Shown here one piece after another: positions 16,388-25,452 of a stretch of DNA of 64,000 nucleotides. The notes beneath the pieces were generated by a model. That model was given only the letters and a program-made list of their open reading frames with translations. It did no database searches and was not told the DNA's origin. Every line of letters begins with the position of its first letter. Position 1 is the first letter of the stretch. Location: positions 189,858 through 253,857 of the forward strand of contig NZ_QJKC01000002.1 in assembly GCF_003202035.1 (NCBI RefSeq), read 5' to 3'. Source of the stretch: Aquitalea magnusonii (lineage in GTDB: Bacteria > Pseudomonadota > Gammaproteobacteria > Burkholderiales > Chromobacteriaceae). A program made the position numbers and the translations under genes.

Positions 16388-18841
16388 TCAGAAAATGTGA
16401 CGCTGCAACAGCGCATCGTCATGACGCTCCAGGGCCATGTCGAAATCATCCACCATGATGACATCACGCTTGAGCTTGCGGGCCCTGGCCACGGCATCGA
16501 ATTCGGCCTGGGTGACCAGACCGGCCTGCAAAGCTTCTTGCAAACGCTCCCTGGCGGTAATCGTGCGGAACTTGCCTTCACGCGCCAGCTTGCGCAGCTT
16601 CTGCTCCACCGGCTCAGTAGCCAGAATCGCCGTCAGCGCATGCTGCAGCACACCCACCGCATCTTCCTCGGAAGGCGGCACATACATGCCACGCGTCAGC
16701 CGCTCGCGCATACCGCCCGGCTCCATCATGGCGCGGGCCACCTTGGTGCCAATACGGTCGGAAGCAGGCTTGAGCGTGAGGCCCCACGGGAAGATGATCT
16801 TGCGCAGCACCCAGGCCAGACCACGGCTCGGCAGGTTGGCCAGAAAACCATCCATGGCCGTCTGCAAATCGAACAGCGCGTTTTCCACTGCCCAGCGCAG
16901 CACGGCCAGATCTTGCTTCTGCGCACCTTCGCGCTCGAAACGCTTGAGGCAGGCAGTGGCGATATACAGATTGGACAACATGTCACCCAGACGGGCCGAC
17001 AACTTTTCGCGGAATTTCAGCGAACCACCCAGGCTGAACATGGCCATGTCAGACAGCAAGGCAAAGGCACTGGAGAAACGGGTGATCTGCTTGTAATAGC
17101 GCGCCGTCTCGCCGCCACGCGGCGCGCCGGCAAAGCGTGCGCCGGTCAGGCCCAGCCACAGCGAACGGAACACATTGCTGATCACGAAGTTGATGTGACC
17201 GGTAATGGCACGATCAAACTCGGCGCCATCATTGGCCATGGCGGCCTTCATTTCACGCAGCACAAAGGGATGGCAGCGAATGGCGCCCTGGCCATAAATA
17301 ATCATGGAGCGCGTCAGGATATTGGCGCCTTCCACGGTAATACCGATGGGAATGGACTGATAGGCACGCGCCAGGTAATTGCGCGGACCCAGTACCACCG
17401 CCTTGCCGCCATGGATGTCCATTGCGTCATTGATGGTTTTGCGCATGCGCTCGGTGTTGTGATACTTCAGCACAGCGGACAGCACGGACGGCTTTTCACC
17501 CATGTCCAGACCGGTCAGCGCCAGGTCCTGCGAGGCTTCCATCTGATAGGTGTAGCCACCGATGCGTGCCATGGCTTCGTCCACCCCTTCGAACTTGCCG
17601 ATGGGCAGGCCAAACTGGTCACGAATGCGGGCATAGGCACCCGTGGTGAAGGTGGTCACCTTGCCGCAGGCCACCGACATTGCCGGCAGGGAAATGCAGC
17701 GACCCACCGACAGGCACTCCACCAGCATGCGCCAGCCCTGACCGGCGAATTCACGACCACCGATGATCCATTCCAGCGGGATGAACACATCCTTGCCCCA
17801 GGTCGGGCCATTCATGAACGCGGCACCGCCCGGGAAGTGACGACGGCCAATGCACACCCCTTCATGCTCGGTGGGCACCAGCGCGCAGGTGATGCCGATT
17901 TCTTCCTTGTCACCCAGCAGGTGATCAGGGTCGTACATCTTGAATGCCAGACCCAGAATGGTGGCCACCGGCGCCAGGGTGATCCAGCGCTTTTCCCAGC
18001 TGACGCGCAGGCCCAGCACGTTTTCATGGCGCTCGCCACTACGCGGGTCGGTATAGCTACCCCGGCAGACAATGCCATAGTCAGGAATGCTGCCCGCATC
18101 GGAACCGGCATACGGGCTGGTCAGGGCAAAGCATGGTACCTCGACACCCTTGGCCAGTCGCGGCAGGTAGTAGTCTTTTTGTGCTTCGGTGCCATAGTGC
18201 TGCAGCAATTCGCCCGGTCCGAGCGAGTTGGGCACCATCACCGACACGGCAGCAGAACCACCGCGGGTGGCGATTTTGGTGACCACCTTGGCGTGGGCAT
18301 AGTTGGAGAATTCCAGACCGCCATATTTCTTTTTGACAATCATGCCCAGGAAGCCATTGTCCTTGATGAACTGCCATACTTCAGGCGGCAAGTCCTTCAA
18401 TTCGTGGGTGATCTTCCAGTCATCGATCATCGAGCACAGTTGCTCGGTGGGGCCATCCAGAAAGGCTTGTTCTTCCGCACTCAGCTTGGCATCCGGAAAG
18501 GACAGCAGGCGCTGGTAATCCGGCTTGCCGGAAAACAGGTCACGGTCCCACCATACGGTGCCGGCATTGATCGCCTCTTGCTCGGTTTGCGACATCGCCG
18601 GGGTGATTTTCTTGAACACCCCGAATACCGGTCCGGTAAACAGTGCGCGACGCAGCGGCACGATATTCAGCACCGCCGCCAGCACGGCGAAAACGCCCCA
18701 GGCGGCAGCCGACACCGGGCAGCCAAAAGCGAATTGCAGAGCAGCCAGCCAGGCCGCCAGCACCACGGTCCACGCCAGAACCGGCGCGCGATAATACGCC
18801 AACGCACCAATCAGTGCGATGAGAAGAACAGCAGCTAACAT
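16388..18841 (-). CDS. fadE: Acyl-CoA dehydrogenase FadE
   Basis: An 817-residue membrane-anchored acyl-CoA dehydrogenase that catalyses the first oxidation of beta-oxidation with FAD. Residues 1-70 contain two or three hydrophobic helices, as in E. coli FadE (814 residues). The catalytic core shows EVWQFIKDNGFLGMIVKKKYGG, CFALTSPYAGSDAGSIPDYG, LECLS-type helices and YQMEASQDLALTGLD; MDIHGGKAVVLGPRNYL follows. The C-terminal DUF1974-type extension is present. The start at 18841 lies 27 nt after the regulator psrA on the same strand, so psrA-fadE is probably one transcript driven by the psrA promoter. Confidence 0.94.
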   Translation of the reverse strand: MLAAVLLIALIGALAYYRAPVLAWTVVLAAWLAALQFAFGCPVSAAAWGVFAVLAAVLNIVPLRRALFTGPVFGVFKKITPAMSQTEQEAINAGTVWWDRDLFSGKPDYQRLLSFPDAKLSAEEQAFLDGPTEQLCSMIDDWKITHELKDLPPEVWQFIKDNGFLGMIVKKKYGGLEFSNYAHAKVVTKIATRGGSAAVSVMVPNSLGPGELLQHYGTEAQKDYYLPRLAKGVEVPCFALTSPYAGSDAGSIPDYGIVCRGSYTDPRSGERHENVLGLRVSWEKRWITLAPVATILGLAFKMYDPDHLLGDKEEIGITCALVPTEHEGVCIGRRHFPGGAAFMNGPTWGKDVFIPLEWIIGGREFAGQGWRMLVECLSVGRCISLPAMSVACGKVTTFTTGAYARIRDQFGLPIGKFEGVDEAMARIGGYTYQMEASQDLALTGLDMGEKPSVLSAVLKYHNTERMRKTINDAMDIHGGKAVVLGPRNYLARAYQSIPIGITVEGANILTRSMIIYGQGAIRCHPFVLREMKAAMANDGAEFDRAITGHINFVISNVFRSLWLGLTGARFAGAPRGGETARYYKQITRFSSAFALLSDMAMFSLGGSLKFREKLSARLGDMLSNLYIATACLKRFEREGAQKQDLAVLRWAVENALFDLQTAMDGFLANLPSRGLAWVLRKIIFPWGLTLKPASDRIGTKVARAMMEPGGMRERLTRGMYVPPSEEDAVGVLQHALTAILATEPVEQKLRKLAREGKFRTITARERLQEALQAGLVTQAEFDAVARARKLKRDVIMVDDFDMALERHDDALLQRHIF

Positions 18842-18868
18842 TGTGATTTACCCTCGTGTTGACCCTGC

Positions 18869-19558
18869 TTAACCTTCGACAGGCGAGACCAACCCGGCAA
18901 CCACAAACGGCACAAGATACTTCACAATCATGTCGGGATCCCGCGCGGTAACGATCTGGCTGCGAGTGAAAATCTTCAGCACATCATTACCGGCAAAGGC
19001 ATTGAACATGACACTGAATGCGAAGTGCATCCGCCAGGCCAACTCTTCAACCCCAAGCTGCGGCAGCGCATGATGAAAGGCGCGCGAATAGCGTTGCACG
19101 AACACACTGTATTGCTGCGAGATGGTTTCGCGCAGCAGGCGGTGGTTTTCCACCAGCGTGCGCGACAGAAGTCTGACAAACAGGGCCCCGCCCCTCGCAG
19201 GGTCCTTGGACAGCGCCAGACACGGACGGATGAATGTCGTGACCAGGCTTTCCACTGACAGCTTCTCTTCTCTTGTCTCCAGCTCATCCAGCTCTGCCAG
19301 GCAGGACGCAATCAAGGGCGCCAGCCTGCGCATGAACACGGCTTCAAACAGTGCATCCTTTGAGCCGAAGTGATAATTCACTGCGGCCAGGTTGACTTCG
19401 GCCTGCTGAGTAATCATGCGAAGCGAGGTAGCCTCGAAACCGTGCTCCACGAACAGCCGCTCGGAAACGTCCAGAATTCGCGTTGCCGTATCCGGGCGGC
19501 TGGCTTCCATGTTCTCTTGTGCCTTTTTTGTACTTGCAGGGTATTTGGTCTTGTCCAT
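18869..19558 (-). CDS. psrA: TetR-family regulator of fatty-acid degradation, PsrA-like
   Basis: A 229-residue TetR repressor. The HTH region TSLRMITQQAEVNLAAVNYHFGSKDALFEAVFMRRLAPL (about residues 44-82) matches Pseudomonas PsrA almost position for position, including VNLAAVNYHFGSK. The ligand domain is TetR_C-like. It is predicted to repress beta-oxidation genes and to release DNA on binding long-chain acyl ligands. Two starts are possible: 19558 (weak ribosome site, used here) or Met17 at 19510 (AAGAGAA upstream). The promoter at 19583-19611 overlaps two PsrA-type boxes, indicating autoregulation. The neighbouring fad genes on the same strand are the likely targets. Confidence 0.85.
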   Translation of the reverse strand: MDKTKYPASTKKAQENMEASRPDTATRILDVSERLFVEHGFEATSLRMITQQAEVNLAAVNYHFGSKDALFEAVFMRRLAPLIASCLAELDELETREEKLSVESLVTTFIRPCLALSKDPARGGALFVRLLSRTLVENHRLLRETISQQYSVFVQRYSRAFHHALPQLGVEELAWRMHFAFSVMFNAFAGNDVLKIFTRSQIVTARDPDMIVKYLVPFVVAGLVSPVEG

Positions 19559-19567
19559 CTCAGCTTT

Positions 19568-19594
19568 CGAACAAGCGTTTCAAACTTACGTTTT
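19568..19594 (-). promoter_or_regulatory. Two overlapping PsrA-type operators at psrA
   Basis: CGAAC-AAGC-GTTTC (19568-19581) and CAAAC-TTAC-GTTTT (19581-19594) each differ by one base from [C/G]AAAC-N4-GTTT[G/C] and share a base. They cover the -10 region of the psrA promoter, a position suited to autorepression. Confidence 0.6.
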
Positions 19595-19611
19595 AATTTG
19601 ATCAGTGTCAA
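19583..19611 (-). promoter_or_regulatory. Sigma-70 promoter of psrA-fadE
   Basis: On the minus strand, a perfect TTGACA (19606-19611) is followed after exactly 17 nt by TAAGTT (19583-19588). Transcription would start about 18 nt before ATG 19558. Confidence 0.65.
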
Positions 19612-19656
19612 GAAAATCATCCGCTCCGTCACTGTGGATTTTCTCGCCACCATCGC

Positions 19657-19686
19657 GAAAACGGCAGTCTAAGTCTAGACTGCCGT
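19657..19686 (-). terminator. Intrinsic terminator of metZ
   Basis: An 11-bp perfect stem (ACGGCAGTCTA / TAGACTGCCGT, 4-nt loop) is followed by TTTTC on the minus strand, 30 nt after the metZ stop. It insulates the psrA promoter from readthrough. Confidence 0.8.
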
Positions 19687-19715
19687 TCGTTTGAATGAAA
19701 CGCAGGGTTTATTGT

Positions 19716-20900
19716 TTAGTCAAGCCCACGTGCCAGATCGGCCTGCAGGTCGGCAATATTTTCCAGACCTACCGCGACACGAATCAAACCCTCTTCGATG
19801 CCGGCTTTCAGCCTGACCTCAGGGGCGACACGCGCATGGGTGGTCGATGCCGGGTGGGTAATTGTACTCTTTACATCGCCCAGATTGGCAGTACGCGAGA
19901 TCAGTTGCACGCCATCCACCAACTTCCAGGCAGCAGCACGCCCTCCCTTAACCACGAAGGACACCACGGCCCCGCCGCCACGCTGCTGACGGGTAGCCAG
20001 CGCATGCTGGGGATGGCTGGCCAGACCGGGGTAATACACACGCTCGACCGCCGGGTGCGCTTCCAGCCACTGCGCCAGTTGCAGGGCATTGGCGCTGTGT
20101 TTTTCCATGCGCAGCGACAGCGTCTCCAGGCCGGACAGCAGCACCCAGGCATTGAACGGCGCCAGGGTCGGACCGGCAGTGCGCACATGCAGATAAACCT
20201 GCTCCACCAGGGCATGACTGCCCACTACCGCTCCCCCCATCACCCGGCCATGACCGTCCAGATACTTGGTGGCCGAGTGCATCACCAGATCAGCACCCAG
20301 CTTGAGCGGCTGCTGCAGCGCCGGCGAACAGAAACTGTTATCCACCACCAGCAAGGCATCATGCTGGTGAGCAATGGCCGCCACTGCGGCGATATCGGCG
20401 ATTTCGGTCAGCGGATTGGAGGGGGTTTCCAAAAAGAACAGCTTGCTGTTCGGCTTGACCGCAGCCTCCCAGGCCGCCAGATCGGTCGCATTGACAAAGG
20501 TGGTTTCCACGCCGAACTTTGCCAGCAAGCCGGCAAACAGATTGGTGGTGGAGCCAAACAGGCTTTGCGAGGAAACGATATGATCGCCCGCCTTGAGCAG
20601 GCTCATCATGATGGCCTGGATGGCCGCCATGCCGGTGGCGGTGGCGATGGCGCGTTCGCCGCCCTCCATCAGCGCCAGCCGCTGCTGGAAGGCAGTGACC
20701 GTGGGATTGGTGAAACGGGAATAGGTATAGCCTTCGATTTCGCCCATGAACATGGCGGCAGCCTGCGCGGCCGATTCATAGCAAAAGCTGGAAGTAAGGT
20801 GCAGCGCCTGGCTGTGCTCGCGATAGTCGCTGCTTTCACGACCGCCACGGATCGCCAGCGTCTCGGCGTGGTATTGTTCCGGGGTATTTTCAACTGACAT
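19716..20900 (-). CDS. metZ: O-succinylhomoserine sulfhydrylase
   Basis: A 394-residue PLP enzyme of the Cys/Met metabolism family that makes homocysteine directly from O-succinylhomoserine and sulfide in methionine synthesis. Visible are YSRFTNPTV, the PLP stacking region SSQSLFGSTTNLF, FLETPSNP, VVDNSFCSP, and the Schiff-base Lys in HSATKYLDGHGRVMGG. The location next to purF-cvpA-folC is the same as for metZ in Pseudomonas, which favours MetZ over MetB or MetC; substrate choice cannot be proved by sequence alone. The 148 nt upstream hold no recognised riboswitch. Confidence 0.9.
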   Translation of the reverse strand: MSVENTPEQYHAETLAIRGGRESSDYREHSQALHLTSSFCYESAAQAAAMFMGEIEGYTYSRFTNPTVTAFQQRLALMEGGERAIATATGMAAIQAIMMSLLKAGDHIVSSQSLFGSTTNLFAGLLAKFGVETTFVNATDLAAWEAAVKPNSKLFFLETPSNPLTEIADIAAVAAIAHQHDALLVVDNSFCSPALQQPLKLGADLVMHSATKYLDGHGRVMGGAVVGSHALVEQVYLHVRTAGPTLAPFNAWVLLSGLETLSLRMEKHSANALQLAQWLEAHPAVERVYYPGLASHPQHALATRQQRGGGAVVSFVVKGGRAAAWKLVDGVQLISRTANLGDVKSTITHPASTTHARVAPEVRLKAGIEEGLIRVAVGLENIADLQADLARGLD

Positions 20901-21048
20901 GATGATTCTCGGGTCTTGTTATCGGCTGCGGGTCACCATGACCGGCCACCGCCTTGTGCTGACTATATTGCCTGATCGCCCGCCATTATTTAAATGAAAT
21001 TGCGGCATATGGATGTCTGCTGCCGACGCTATGCGCGGCAGGCACAAA

Positions 21049-21078
21049 GCAAAAAACCGGCCGCAGCCGGTTTTTTGC
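21049..21078 (-). terminator. Intrinsic terminator of purF
   Basis: GCAAAAAACCGGC and GCCGGTTTTTTGC pair across a short loop just past the purF stop, with T runs on both strands. It separates purF from metZ, so metZ probably has its own promoter. Confidence 0.85.
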
Positions 21079-21088
21079 CTGGCCTGAC

Positions 21089-22624
21089 TTACATCAGGTT
21101 CTGTTCTGCCACATTCAGGTTCAAATCGATCATCTGCGTGCTGACCGGATTTTCATCCTTCTTGCCGCCATCGCCACGCGCACATTCAATCGCATCCAGG
21201 TAGGCTGCGGTAATGTCGCCAGTGATGTACCGACCATCGAAGCAGGAAGTTTCAAACTCGTGCAGCTTGGGATTGACCGAGTGCACTGCTTCTTGCAGGG
21301 CAGCCAGATCCTGGTAGATCACGGCGTCGGCACCAATCTCTTCGGCGATTTCCTGCTCGGTACGGCCGGTGGCCAGCAATTCGGCACGGGTCGGCATGTC
21401 GATGCCGTAGACATTGGGAAAGCGTACCGCCGGCGCAGCCGAAGCAAAGTAGACCTTGCGCGCACCGGCATCCCGCGCCATTTGCACGATTTCCTTGGAA
21501 GTAGTGCCGCGCACGATGGAGTCATCCACCAGCAAGACATTACGGTCCTTGAATTCGCAGGCCACCGGGTTGAGCTTCTGCCGTACCGATTTCTTGCGCA
21601 CGGCCTGGCCCGGCATGATGAAAGTGCGGCCGATGTAGCGGTTCTTGATAAAGCCTTCGCGATACGGCAGACCCAGACTATTGGCCAGGGCCAGTGCACT
21701 GGGGCGGCTGGTATCCGGGATCGGCATCACCACATCGATATCCAGCGCAGGCAGCACGCGACGGATTTTCTCACCCAGCTTCTCACCCATCACAATGCGC
21801 GACTGGTAAACCGAGGCGCCGTCGATCACCGAATCCGGGCGGGCAAAGTAAACATATTCGAACAGGCAGGGCGCATGACGCACTTCCTTGGCGCAGGGAC
21901 GGGCGTGGAAATCGCCATCAAAGCTGACGAACACTCCTTCACCCGGCTCGACATCGCGCAGGATGCTGAAACCGGAGCAATCCAGTGCCACCGATTCGGA
22001 CGCAAACATGTATTCGGTCTTGCCACTTCCCTGGGTACTGCCGATCACCAGCGGGCGGATGCCATTGGGATCGCGGAAGGCCACCAGGCCGTAACCGGCG
22101 ATCAGCGCCACCACGGCGTAGGCGCCGCGCACGCGGCGATGCACAGCCTCGATGGCACCAAAGATGGCTTCCACGCTCAACTCGAAACCTTCCACCCGCG
22201 CCGCCAGCTCATGGGCAAACACATTGAGCAGCACTTCCGAGTCGGAGTTGGTGTTGATATGACGCAGGTCGTGACGGAACATGTCCGCCTTCAGCTCTTC
22301 GGTATTGGTCAGGTTGCCGTTATGCGCCAGCACGATGCCAAACGGCGAGTTGACATAGAAAGGCTGGGCTTCCGCCAGACTGGAAGCAGAGCCTGCCGTG
22401 GGATAACGCACATGGGCGATACCGGCATTGCCCATCAGCGAACGCATATTGCGGGTGCGGAACACATCGCGCACCATGCCGCTGCCCTTGTGCATGTGAA
22501 AGGTCTTGCCACTGGAAGTGACAATACCCGCCGCATCCTGTCCACGGTGCTGCAGCACTTGCAGTCCGTCATACAACAACTGGTTGACGGGAGACTGCCC
22601 TACCACGCCTAGGATTCCACACAT
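21089..22624 (-). CDS. purF: Amidophosphoribosyltransferase
   Basis: A 511-residue enzyme that commits PRPP to purine synthesis by transferring glutamine ammonia to it. The start at 22624 places the nucleophilic Cys at position 2 (MCGILGVVG), as the N-terminal-nucleophile glutaminase requires after Met removal; the 7-codon upstream extension is rejected for that reason. The glutaminase domain runs to about residue 230, followed by the PRTase domain with the PRPP loop [18 protein letters not shown]. An AGAGAG ribosome site is present. It is the fourth gene of the folC-SPOR-cvpA-purF set but has an upstream hairpin (22682-22725) that may uncouple it. Confidence 0.96.
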   Translation of the reverse strand: MCGILGVVGQSPVNQLLYDGLQVLQHRGQDAAGIVTSSGKTFHMHKGSGMVRDVFRTRNMRSLMGNAGIAHVRYPTAGSASSLAEAQPFYVNSPFGIVLAHNGNLTNTEELKADMFRHDLRHINTNSDSEVLLNVFAHELAARVEGFELSVEAIFGAIEAVHRRVRGAYAVVALIAGYGLVAFRDPNGIRPLVIGSTQGSGKTEYMFASESVALDCSGFSILRDVEPGEGVFVSFDGDFHARPCAKEVRHAPCLFEYVYFARPDSVIDGASVYQSRIVMGEKLGEKIRRVLPALDIDVVMPIPDTSRPSALALANSLGLPYREGFIKNRYIGRTFIMPGQAVRKKSVRQKLNPVACEFKDRNVLLVDDSIVRGTTSKEIVQMARDAGARKVYFASAAPAVRFPNVYGIDMPTRAELLATGRTEQEIAEEIGADAVIYQDLAALQEAVHSVNPKLHEFETSCFDGRYITGDITAAYLDAIECARGDGGKKDENPVSTQMIDLNLNVAEQNLM

Positions 22625-22681
22625 TGCTCTACTCTCTCTTCCCAACTACCTGGATTTTCAGACAAAACATACAGCCAAAGA

Positions 22682-22725
22682 AAAAGGCGGAAATCTTGAA
22701 GTGAAGATATCAAGATATTCCGCCT
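22682..22725 (-). terminator. Terminator or attenuator between cvpA and purF
   Basis: On the minus strand AGGCGGAATATCTTGA pairs with TCAAGATTTCCGCCT (one bulged base), followed by TTTTTC. It lies 12 nt past the cvpA stop and about 60 nt before the purF start, so it could end the folC-cvpA transcript or modulate readthrough into purF. Confidence 0.7.
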
Positions 22726-22736
22726 GTTTCATCACA

Positions 22737-23231
22737 CTATCCCGTGTAATGCAGGTTGTCTGCCAGCATCGCCGGCAGCCAGGGCCTTAATGACAAGGCC
22801 AATGATTCAAATGGAGCGGCCAATACCGCATTCCTCCACATAGGCTGGCGCGGCAGATCACTCAGACCGCCCACCAGCACCAGCACCGTGACCAGTACCA
22901 GCCCGCGAGCCAGACCAAACACGGCACCCATCAATCGGTTCAGACCACCCAGCCCGGTCGAGTCCAGCAAACTGGTCAGGGTGATGCGCAATAAAGCCGT
23001 GGCCAGCCACGACAGGAAAAACAGCAACACAAACGAGGCCACCAGGCGCAAACCCTGGCTGGGCAACTCGTTTGGCATGAAGGTGGCCAGCAGTGGCGAC
23101 AATTCCTTGGCACACCAGAAGGCCAGCAACCAGGACCCCAGCGACAACACCTCGGCCACCAGGCCGCGCACCAGGGCCACCAGCACCGAACCCAGCACGA
23201 TGGCTATCACAATGTAGTCAAAGACGGTCAT
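22737..23231 (-). CDS. cvpA: CvpA family inner membrane protein
   Basis: A 164-residue protein with four hydrophobic segments (about 5-25, 28-48, 62-85, 103-125) and the CvpA features FDYIVIAIVLGSVLVALVRGLVAEVLSL and STGLGGLNRLMGAVFGLARG. CvpA is needed for colicin V export and for bile and envelope stress tolerance in enterobacteria; the molecular role is unclear. It is usually next to purF, as here. It begins 6 nt after the SPOR gene ends, so the two are surely co-transcribed. Confidence 0.9.
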   Translation of the reverse strand: MTVFDYIVIAIVLGSVLVALVRGLVAEVLSLGSWLLAFWCAKELSPLLATFMPNELPSQGLRLVASFVLLFFLSWLATALLRITLTSLLDSTGLGGLNRLMGAVFGLARGLVLVTVLVLVGGLSDLPRQPMWRNAVLAAPFESLALSLRPWLPAMLADNLHYTG

Positions 23232-23237
23232 CGGCGC

Positions 23238-24176
23238 TTACTTGTTGACAATGATGCCGGATACGCCGGCCTGCGACAGCTTGTGCAAGGCTGCTTCGGC
23301 TTCGGCACGCGAGGCAAACGGCCCCACCCGCACCCGGGTCACTTCACCCTTGCTGGTCTGTACCTTGCTGAAATGAGCGGACACGCCCAAGCCGGACAAT
23401 TTGCTCTTGAGCGCGTCGGCCTTGGCCGGGTCAGACAAGGCCGCCAGCTGGATCACCGCCTTGCCACCGGCGCCATTATCCACTTTTTCCGGCTTGGACT
23501 CACTTTTCTTTGTGGCCGCACTGCCGGGAGCCGGCTCTTCGTCGAAGTGTCCCGCCAGAATGGCGGCAGGATCAGCCTGCTTGCGCTTGGGCTGCTCCGG
23601 CTTGCCAAGCGGTTTGCTGTCGGCCTTGGGCGGTTTTTCCACATGCGCCACCAGCGGCTTGGCTTCCGCCGGCTTGCTGGCGGTCTTTTTCTTTACCGGC
23701 TCATGCGCGGCAGGCTGACTGGCCGTTTCTGCCGGCTTGGGTTTGCTCGCTTGTACTGCGGCCACGGCGCCGACGGCAGCAACCGCGGCAACGGCCGGCG
23801 CGGCATGGCTGGCAGCGGCGGCCGGCCGGTCGGGCTCGACCGAAGCCAGATCGGCCGGCAACTGGGTCCCGGCCGGCTTGGCAGCCGGGGCAGAGGCGGC
23901 GGCCAGATGTGCTGCCGAGGCCTGCACCTTGCTGGCCAGCGGCGCGGAGCTGGCACCCGCTACGGTTTCTGCCGGCGGCAGGGCTGCATCAGCTGGCGTG
24001 CCGGAAGCCTCGCTGGCGATCTCCACCGACTCGGGGCGCATTTGCTGCTCGGGCAGGTGGCCAACGACATTCCACAGTACGCCGGTGGACACCGTGACCA
24101 GCACAATCGCCCCCACCAGGCGACGCCTGGCGCGCTTGCGCAACAGAATCAGTTCATCGTGAGCAGACAGAGCCAT
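23238..24176 (-). CDS. SPOR-domain cell division protein (DedD-like)
   Basis: A 312-residue bitopic membrane protein. A short basic cytoplasmic start (LLRKRARRRL) leads into one transmembrane helix (about 20-38). A long Ala/Pro/Lys-rich periplasmic linker (about 45-230) follows, then a C-terminal SPOR domain (about 235-312, VIQLAALSDPAKADALKSKL ... TRVRVGPFASRAEAEAAL). SPOR domains bind denuded peptidoglycan at the septum. Its position between folC and cvpA is that of dedD in other proteobacteria. The linker is compositionally biased and likely to vary between strains. Confidence 0.85.
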   Translation of the reverse strand: MALSAHDELILLRKRARRRLVGAIVLVTVSTGVLWNVVGHLPEQQMRPESVEIASEASGTPADAALPPAETVAGASSAPLASKVQASAAHLAAASAPAAKPAGTQLPADLASVEPDRPAAAASHAAPAVAAVAAVGAVAAVQASKPKPAETASQPAAHEPVKKKTASKPAEAKPLVAHVEKPPKADSKPLGKPEQPKRKQADPAAILAGHFDEEPAPGSAATKKSESKPEKVDNGAGGKAVIQLAALSDPAKADALKSKLSGLGVSAHFSKVQTSKGEVTRVRVGPFASRAEAEAALHKLSQAGVSGIIVNK

Positions 24177-24183
24177 GCAATCC

Positions 24184-25452
24184 TCAAATTCGTTGCTGAC
24201 GGGCTTCCATCACCTCGGCCACGGTGTGGAAAGAGCCGAAAACGGTAATTCTATCATTCTCACCCGCTGCCGATAAGGCAGCTTGCCAGGCCGAGGCCAC
24301 ATCCACAAAAGCCTGCACCTTGCCAATGCCCAATGCCTGCAGCCGTGCGGCAATGTCCGCCCCGCTCTGCCCGCGCGGCATGTCCAGCCCGGCGACGAAC
24401 CAGCCGTCAAATTCGCCACGCGCCAGCTCGGCCACCGCCGGCAGATCCTTGTCCGCCAGCATGGAAAACACCGCGTAACGGTTTTCGGCAAACGGCAGCT
24501 GGCGCAGACTGGCCACCATGGCCTTGACCGCGTGCGGATTGTGGCCGACATCCAGCACCACCAGCGGACGGCCCGGCAAGACCTGGAAACGGCCAGGCCA
24601 GTCCACCTCGACCAAACCTTGCTTCAGCGCACCGATGCCGACCGGCAGGCGCTCATGCAGGCAGTCGAGCACCGCCAATGCCGCAGCGGCATTGCCCAGC
24701 TGATAGCCGCCGCGCAGGGCCGGCATCGGCAAGGCATGACGCCGTGAAGTTCCCATCTGGAAAGACCACTGGTTTTCCATGCGCTGGTAACTGTAATCCC
24801 GCCCGACCAGCTTGAGCTCGGCACCGATGGCAGCGGCATGATCCAGCAGACGCTGCGGCGGCTGCGGGTCTGCGCAGATGGCAGGCTTGCCAGGGCGATA
24901 GATGCCCGCCTTTTCAAAGCCGATGTCTTCGCGGTTATCTCCCAGAATGGCCGCGTGATCGATATCCACACTGACCACCACCGAGACGTCCGGTTCAAAG
25001 ATATTGACTGCATCCAGCCGCCCGCCCAGACCGACCTCCATGATGGCCACATCGACCTGCTCTTCGACGAAGCTGTGCATGGCGCCCAGCGTGCCGAATT
25101 CGAAATAGGTCAGCGAGGTGTCACCACGCGCCGCATCGATGGCAGCAAAGCTCTGCATGATGCGCGCATCACTGACCGGCTGCAGATTGATGGCCACGCG
25201 CTCGTTGTAACGGAGGATGTGCGGCGAGGTATAACAGCCCACCTTGAAACCGGCACGCTGATACATGGTGGAGAGCATGGCACAGACCGAACCCTTGCCA
25301 TTGGTACCTGCCACCATGATGACGGGGAAAGCCGGCTTCAGCCGCATGGCGTCCCAGACCTGGCGTACCCGGTCCAGCCCCATGTCGATGGCGCTGGCAT
25401 GCAGGCCCTCGAGCCAGCCCAGCCATTCGTTCAGAGTTGTTTTTTGCGTCAT
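24184..25452 (-). CDS. folC: Bifunctional dihydrofolate / folylpolyglutamate synthase
   Basis: A 422-residue Mur-ligase-fold enzyme that adds glutamate to dihydropteroate and extends folate polyglutamate tails. The ATP loop VAGTNGKGSVCAML is around residues 47-60; YTSPHI, TYFEFGTLGAMHSF, EVGLGGRLDAVN and LDVGHNPHA are further family blocks. Its ATG overlaps the stop of the upstream small gene (ATGA), and it is followed 7 nt later by the SPOR gene, so it sits inside one operon. Confidence 0.95.
   Translation of the reverse strand: MTQKTTLNEWLGWLEGLHASAIDMGLDRVRQVWDAMRLKPAFPVIMVAGTNGKGSVCAMLSTMYQRAGFKVGCYTSPHILRYNERVAINLQPVSDARIMQSFAAIDAARGDTSLTYFEFGTLGAMHSFVEEQVDVAIMEVGLGGRLDAVNIFEPDVSVVVSVDIDHAAILGDNREDIGFEKAGIYRPGKPAICADPQPPQRLLDHAAAIGAELKLVGRDYSYQRMENQWSFQMGTSRRHALPMPALRGGYQLGNAAAALAVLDCLHERLPVGIGALKQGLVEVDWPGRFQVLPGRPLVVLDVGHNPHAVKAMVASLRQLPFAENRYAVFSMLADKDLPAVAELARGEFDGWFVAGLDMPRGQSGADIAARLQALGIGKVQAFVDVASAWQAALSAAGENDRITVFGSFHTVAEVMEARQQRI

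Noticed and set aside
16382-18838. An 818-codon plus-strand frame opposite fadE
   Set aside because: The same GC-driven antisense effect; FadE on the minus strand has full family features.
20901-21048. A SAM- or SAH-responsive riboswitch upstream of metZ
   Set aside because: No conserved core or terminator/antiterminator pair is visible in the 148 nt before the start.
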